From Gymnopus androsaceus JB14 (Eukaryota; Basidiomycota; Agaricomycetes; Agaricales; Omphalotaceae), in NCBI GenBank assembly GCA_009733575.1, contig ML769465.1, positions 56,919-120,918 of the forward strand: a DNA stretch of 64,000 bases, read 5' to 3'. Both the position numbers and the translations under genes were made by a program. The number at the start of each line of letters is the position of its first letter. Position 1 is the stretch's first letter. Below the pieces are notes generated by a model. That model made no database searches and was not told where the DNA came from. It worked only from the letters and a program-made list of their open reading frames with translations. Positions 58,981 to 64,000 of the stretch are shown here, piece after piece.

Positions 58981-59940
58981 AGGTATGCAGTACAAAGTTC
59001 TCCAACATAGCTGGTCAATCAAAGAATCTACTGTACTATAATGACCCAGGCTGTCAGTTTAGTCATGCATCTTATTGAACAAGTGCCCTTCCAAAGTTTG
59101 AAGTGTTTTTCTTTTAATTATTGCAATTTTTGAAGACTGCTTTGACTTGCCTTTCTCGGAACCATAAACATGCACATAACAATTGACTTATATGACACAT
59201 ACTTGTAGTGTGACTTGGTCTATTTTCAAGGAATAGAGATCAGAGAATATGAAACAGAGGCATACATAGTTGTGAGTGAATGCCATGCAATGACAAAAGT
59301 CTCAACAAGAAAAAGAAGAAAATTTTGAACATATACTCATTGTACACTTATGTATATAAGGACATGCATGTGTATAGGATGAGAGTGCCAACACTCCTAC
59401 AGCAGTCATGGCAAGTAGTTAATCAATACAAGGAACAGATGTGAAATGAACATGGATGATGCATATTATTGCCTGCCAGGAAGCAGCCCACACTGGGTAG
59501 TAAGCCATCTTGTAGCTAGAGACTGCAAAATTCATCTAACATAAAAATTGTGGTACATACCATGTAGACCAACATTGAATCATGCTCTGAGCATTAGTTG
59601 ACAACGAGGTGGCAGTCAGAAGTGGAATGACAAATCAATTACCAGTGGCACTGGGGACATTAGCATGATTTTCTTAATTTCTCGAGTGATCTGTTCAAAG
59701 AATTTGAGCTGTATCAGATGTCTTTCCTTCTCTCACTTTTCTGAGGCATAGTTCTTCCTTACGTCCTTCCAGATATTCCAAATTGCTCATATCAAGCTCA
59801 AGGTGAAATGTCATTGAAATGTACCTCAAGAATGTTTGACTTGCAATTTATAGTCTGTCTCCAAGGCTGGTTGCCATATCTCCTCAATCACATACAGGAA
59901 TGCATCCAAACTTTTGTCAGAGGGCCCTACCAAATTAACT
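58981..59940. other. No recognisable gene
   Basis: Downstream flank of DUF6534 copy E (59130-59230 resembles 28305-28375), then about 700 bp with no domain or repeat that I recognise. Confidence 0.4.
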
Positions 59941-59946
59941 TGGATT

Positions 59947-60692
59947 TTCAAACTCCGCTAACTTGTTAATTGAAAGTTAACTTAAAGTTAGCAAGTTAAC
60001 TTGTCTAACTTGTTGTTGGATTTGATTTTGCCGAGTGCCGTTGCTCGCCACGGCTTCCAAATTGGAAATAAGTAATTACTGTATATAAGCCCGCCTGTAG
60101 TACATCAATCCCCCATCCGTTTGCCTCCCGACTCCCACTACGAGGCTCAAACGGAATATACTGTTTGACTCTGCCTTCCCTCGAGTGACGACACACCGTG
60201 TTATCCAACACTTGTTCTAACTTATTCTAACTTGTCTAACTTGATCATTGTAAAAGCATTCTAAGGCTGTCTAATACTAAGTTAAGGGTCTAAGTCTCAC
60301 TGGCATTGCTCCACAAGCATGATAGTTGTGTTATAAGGTTGATTGCCATTGTCATCACTATATTCATGGAACATATCTGCATACAGAGGTATTTACATCT
60401 CCTATCTAGCTCTGAATGACTGCCTAAGCATCCCGTAGTGAGCAGGAAGCTCTGTTGATGAAGTGATCATGCTCACTGTACTTCAATACTCATAAATATT
60501 GCATGGCAATACTGTCAATACACCTATGCACTGCTCATGGAAACACTGTAAACCATTTATAGAAGACTTTATAAAGTTGTTCTGGGGTGAAAGGCTGCAT
60601 ATATGCAGCGGAAGTGATGAATTTATTGTTGTTTGAAATGTATTTATAACGGCAAACTTCGGCCAAGTTAGCACAAGTTAGCGGAGTTTGAA
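59947..60692. mobile_element. Possible TIR element with CAAGTTAACTT repeats
   Basis: A perfect 20-bp inverted repeat TTCAAACTCCGCTAACTTGT bounds it (59947-59966 and 60673-60692), with imperfect extension outward. The interior is rich in AAGTTAACTTG motifs and hosts a solo LTR. Similar motifs recur at 62690-62790. Duplication not resolved. Confidence 0.5.
60014..60210 (+). mobile_element. Solo LTR, 197 bp, with CTTGT duplication
   Basis: Starts TGTTGGAT and ends ATCCAACA, flanked by a perfect 5-bp duplication CTTGT (60009-60013 and 60211-60215). A TATA-like TGTATATAAGCCC lies at about 60079. No internal region or partner LTR is present. It is a different family from the Copia at 54137, though the terminal TGTTGGA resembles it and ATCCAACA resembles the TRIM. 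Confidence 0.85.
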
Positions 60693-60699
60693 ATTTTTG

Positions 60700-61940
60700 A
60701 TGGCCCAAGTTAATGACAAGTTCACGTATATCTTGCAAGTTTGAACCAATATAACACACCTAATGTATTGCGTGACATTTCTGTTCATTCCAGATCCTTA
60801 AATAGTCTAAGCACAAGGAATCCAATGAGAATTTAACAACTTCATACAGGTTGCAAGCAGGTGATGAGCGACGAGTCTGGAGCAACCTGTATTAAGTTAC
60901 AATTCTGCAGATATACAGTCCAAGTAGCCTGTTGTTGCATGTGTATGTATGTTTCGGCCTTTTGCATTGAACTGTTCAACATTAGCTGGCACCCATATAT
61001 ATATAAGTATCTTGAGAGGGATTTCTCATTATGAGCTGGGTTTAAGGATAAACAGTGTTTATTTGATGGGCTTATAGTACAAGTTGTACATGCGTATAAG
61101 TACATAATTAAGGAGTTAATAAAGGAGAAGTATTGGTATTTAATCAAAAATAAGACTCAAACCTCTATGTATGCGTGTAAAGGTTGATCCTTCAAGATCC
61201 GGGGGGTTAAATGTGGAGCGACACAATGCATCTATGCACGTATGAATGAACAGGAAGTTGGTGGAGGTGAGGGTAAGGGTGAAATCCCTACATTTACTTT
61301 AAGCATTACCATGTATGGGTGCGGAAATTCGATGCAAATAATGTGTGCTGTTGAATCCAAAACCAAGATAGTATGGCAACGGTTGGGCAATGGGTTGTAT
61401 ACTGTCCATATTGTGATTGAAATTCAAAGTTATCTCCACTCACATTATGACAGACATTAAGATGATCATGTATGGGACAATAATGGCAGCATATGCATAC
61501 CTGTTGCGTACCTGTACCGTACTCAGGGAGAAAAATTTACAGCAGCAGCCCTGCATTGAGAGTCATATTTACATGCATATGTAGATGGTTCAAAGCCTAG
61601 ATACAAGCTGAGCATAACTGAATCTCATATCAGTAGCATTTATTCTTTTGCAATCCAACACCAAAAATTCGATGTAGATTCAATGATACAGTGGGATTGA
61701 TCTGTGCAACGGCGTGCAACACACATACTAAGCCCAGAAATTGTGTATACAGTCCCAGTGCTATAGGTATACAGTACTGTATATCATATTATCAAGGCCC
61801 TTTGAACACCTGTAAGATACCATACTTGCTACATTCATTGAGACCTATGATAATTCAGTGTTAGTTTCTACTAGTGTAATTAAGGTAACTCCGATTCAAC
61901 AGATTCAGATGTTGTGCACTCAGAACATTGATTTACAGTG
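60700..61940. other. No recognisable gene
   Basis: AT-rich sequence with only short frames. A conserved domain was not seen in any of six frames. Confidence 0.4.
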
Positions 61941-61947
61941 TGGTATA

Positions 61948-62281
61948 TAGGGCTCTGCACCGTACCGTATACGGTTACGGCCATACAAAAAACGGCCGTA
62001 TCCTGTATTAAGCTCGACGGTACGGCGTTTTCCGTACCGTATCGCCGTTAATGGCGACGTCGAGACCAGGAAAAAATCTTGTTAGCCAAGACATCACCCG
62101 GAACCTCTTCATTAAGGAGATATCTATCCGCGCTGGGAACAGCGAAAAGATATGAACAGTATTGGCAAAGCCTTATATACGCTGTATATGTACGGCTTCT
62201 TCAAATCCTTCGACGGTAAGGTTCCGTAACCGTAAACGGCGACCGTACAATCCGTACATACGGCTACGGTACAAAGCCCTA
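61948..62281. mobile_element. hAT-like MITE, TAGGGCTCTG family, 334 bp
   Basis: Starts TAGGGCTCTGCACCGTACCG and ends TACGGTACAAAGCCCTA. Colinear with 52668-53002, with CCGTACCGTA-type subterminal repeats. The flanks GTGGTATA and AGTATATA match only partly. Confidence 0.8.
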
Positions 62282-62368
62282 AGTATATAGTATAAGTGGT
62301 CTTACATACAACTGTACTGTTTCGGCCATCAATATAGACCTTATATGGCTGCTATGGTGTAGGATATA

Positions 62369-62612
62369 CAGTGACGGCAACTATTGATGCACACCCCCAA
62401 ATCAGGAAGGTGTGCGCTTAAGTGTTGTTCTTCAGCGTACTGCTCAAAAGAATTATGATTTTTGAGATTATGAGTACTGCATAATGCTTAATAGGTGTGA
62501 TTTTCACACGAGGAAGTCCAACGGGCTTTTTTTCGATGAGACATGGGGGTTCAAGGCACTTAAGCGCCCATCGGCCCGATTTGGGGGTGTGCATCAATAG
62601 TTGCCGTCGCTG
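62369..62612. mobile_element. Tc1/mariner-type MITE, 244 bp, 35-bp TIRs
   Basis: Begins CAGTGACGGCAACTATTGAT and ends with the inverse. The two 35-bp arms differ at one position (GTGACGG against GCGACGG). TA lies on both sides (62367-62368 and 62613-62614). Interior non-coding. Confidence 0.95.
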
Positions 62613-62837
62613 TACAATAAGATGGCATATAGTAGTGAGATTGCATTCATAATGTCTAAATCATATGTTAGTTTAAGTTGCTAGTAAAACACAAGTTAGT
62701 TACATTTTGCCGAGTCTCGGCAAGTTAATCTCGCAAGTGCGGGAAAAAACAAGTTAACTTGATTGAATGGGACAAGTTAGCCCGACAAGTTACTTTGCTC
62801 ACACTCTCCAGGAACATGTTCATCATTCAAGTTCATC

Positions 62838-62975
62838 AGCAAAACCTGTATGAAAGCTATAACAGCCCACAGCAATCCATAGCAACCCATAACCATATAT
62901 AGCAATCTATAGTTCTCTCCAGTGCTCAACAAAGAGGGACCTTGCTATGGGATCATCCAGGTTTTGCTGATGTAG
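62838..62975. repeat. Small inverted-repeat element with CATCAGCAAAACCTG ends
   Basis: CATCAGCAAAACCTG at 62838 and its inverse CAGGTTTTGCTGATG at about 62959-62973 bracket a stretch of short AGCAAYCCATA repeats. The same 15-mer starts the neighbouring GC-rich element at 62996. Confidence 0.55.
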
Positions 62976-62992
62976 AAGCAAAATTCATGAGG

Positions 62993-63190
62993 AACATCAG
63001 CAAAACCTGTATGACGTGGGCAGTGCTTGAGCGAACTGTCCAGAGTTCCCATTGCTCCAGTGTCCCAGCACTCAGATGGTCCGGCCGATGCGGGAGGGGC
63101 TCCCAGAAGCTCCCAGAGGCCGCAAAATTACCTTATTTTGAAATAAAAAAGAGATGTTGTATGATTTTATATTTCTGACAGCACTGGGAG
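62993..63190 (-). repeat. GC-rich dispersed element, copy 2 (inverted)
   Basis: Inverted counterpart of 58480-58690, directly followed by the Tc1/mariner-type MITE at 63205. Confidence 0.6.
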
Positions 63191-63204
63191 CACTGGGAAT
63201 TTTA

Positions 63205-63719
63205 CAGTGCTTTTGGAAATCCTTGTCAAAATTTTGTCAAAATTGAATTTTGACAGCTTCATTGTTTATAAATAAATGTAATACCAAAAAGAATCTCTAT
63301 AGAGATGCACCCTTCCCGAGCCTTCCCGCCCGCTGTCAGAGGCAACCATTATGGTTATTTCTGAACTTGTTCACTGTGCTGGATGCTGCCCAGCACAGTG
63401 ACCAAGTACAAATACTAACTGTTAACCCACTTCGGATAAGTAGTCAGCCTCACTAGGTTTAGAAGTAAGTAAGTTACAATTCTACAGTTGGACACTGATT
63501 TTTGGGATTGGTTGGTATGTGCAGTGGAGGGTGCACACCATTGGCGCACAGGGCATGCATGCAGCGCTCTTCTATGAGGGAGTGACGGAGGGCACTCAAG
63601 CTTACAGCCAAATCGCGGTAGCGTAAGTAAGGGTTTTTCTATTGGATCCCCTTTCTAGAATTACATTTATTTATTTCTGTCACCAAATCAATTTTTGACA
63701 AAGATTTCCAAAAGTGCTG
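63205..63719. mobile_element. Tc1/mariner-type MITE, 515 bp
   Basis: Inverted ends CAGTGCTTTTGGAAATC and GATTTCCAAAAGTGCTG, extended by TTGTCAAAATT-type sequence, with TA on both sides (63203-63204 and 63720-63721). No transposase frame. Confidence 0.85.
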
Positions 63720-63737
63720 TAAGTATCAGTGTTCTAC

Positions 63738-63850
63738 CAAAGGCCTAAGCCTTAAGTACATAGGCCTTAAGTTAAGGCCTTATGTTAAGGCTTCAGGATT
63801 TTCCTCAGATCCCTTAAGGCCTTAACAAAGGCTTAAGTGGCTGTGTCCCA
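63738..63850. repeat. AAGGCCTTAAG palindromic cluster
   Basis: Several overlapping copies of GGCCTTAAG and its inverse (for example TAGGCCTTAAGTTAAGGCC). It may be the subterminal part of another small transposon. 63850-64000 shows nothing recognisable. Confidence 0.6.
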
Positions 63851-64000
63851 AGCCAAAAGGGAAATATGTAGGAATATTCAATAAAGTCTCATTTTTCTAC
63901 CTTTTACTTGATATTTCCATAATCAATCAATAATCCAGAAGGATACTTAGTTGATGAAGTGCAGAGTTTATGGAGACACTGGTGTTGCATCTCTCTCTTT

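Overview
The window reads as nuclear DNA of a filamentous basidiomycete, most likely an Agaricomycete. The reasons are genes split by many introns of about 50 bp, lineage-typical families (a DUF6534-like multi-pass membrane family, a DUF6699-like protein, a DUF7330-like single-pass protein, an NB-ARC/TPR NLR-like protein) and fungal-type Copia, hAT, Tc1/mariner and Mutator-like elements. No rRNA gene, CRISPR array or prokaryotic operon was seen. Family names come from recognising sequence patterns by eye, not from a search.

Layout. 1-11 kb is a repeat-rich tandem array of a module called Y-X here. It is interrupted by a 2.9 kb CACTA-like terminal-inverted-repeat element (1459-4392, with a nested hAT-like MITE) and by an NLR gene whose 3' end is cut off by a Copia LTR fragment (6451-8605). 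11.3-15.5 kb is the ordinary part: a Snf7/CHMP7-type ESCRT-III gene (11293-13029) and a DUF6699-like gene (14942-15532), both on the minus strand. 17.2-44.9 kb holds three tandem copies of a block made of a WD40 pseudogene, a DUF7330-like gene, a non-coding repeat R and a DUF6534-like gene. Copy 1 is 17187-28379, copy 2 is 28380-36779 (rearranged and full of one-base indels) and copy 3 is 36780-44890. 44.9-46.6 kb has an unrecognised minus-strand gene. 46.6-59 kb holds two more R/DUF6534 copies. One (50025-51960) looks intact; the other is split by a TRIM element that itself carries a young Copia element coding only for Gag and RNase H. 59-64 kb has no recognisable gene but many small transposons with visible target-site duplications.

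Together, the DUF6534-like genes (four or five copies, with a shared AATATAAGTATT upstream box) and the DUF7330-like genes (three copies plus a mosaic fragment) look like a local expansion of membrane proteins driven by segmental duplication and then broken up by transposons. The ESCRT-III gene, the middle duplication copy and the Y copies differ from expectation mainly by one-base indels. Part of the apparent decay may therefore be consensus error in a long-read assembly, and pseudogene calls there are provisional.
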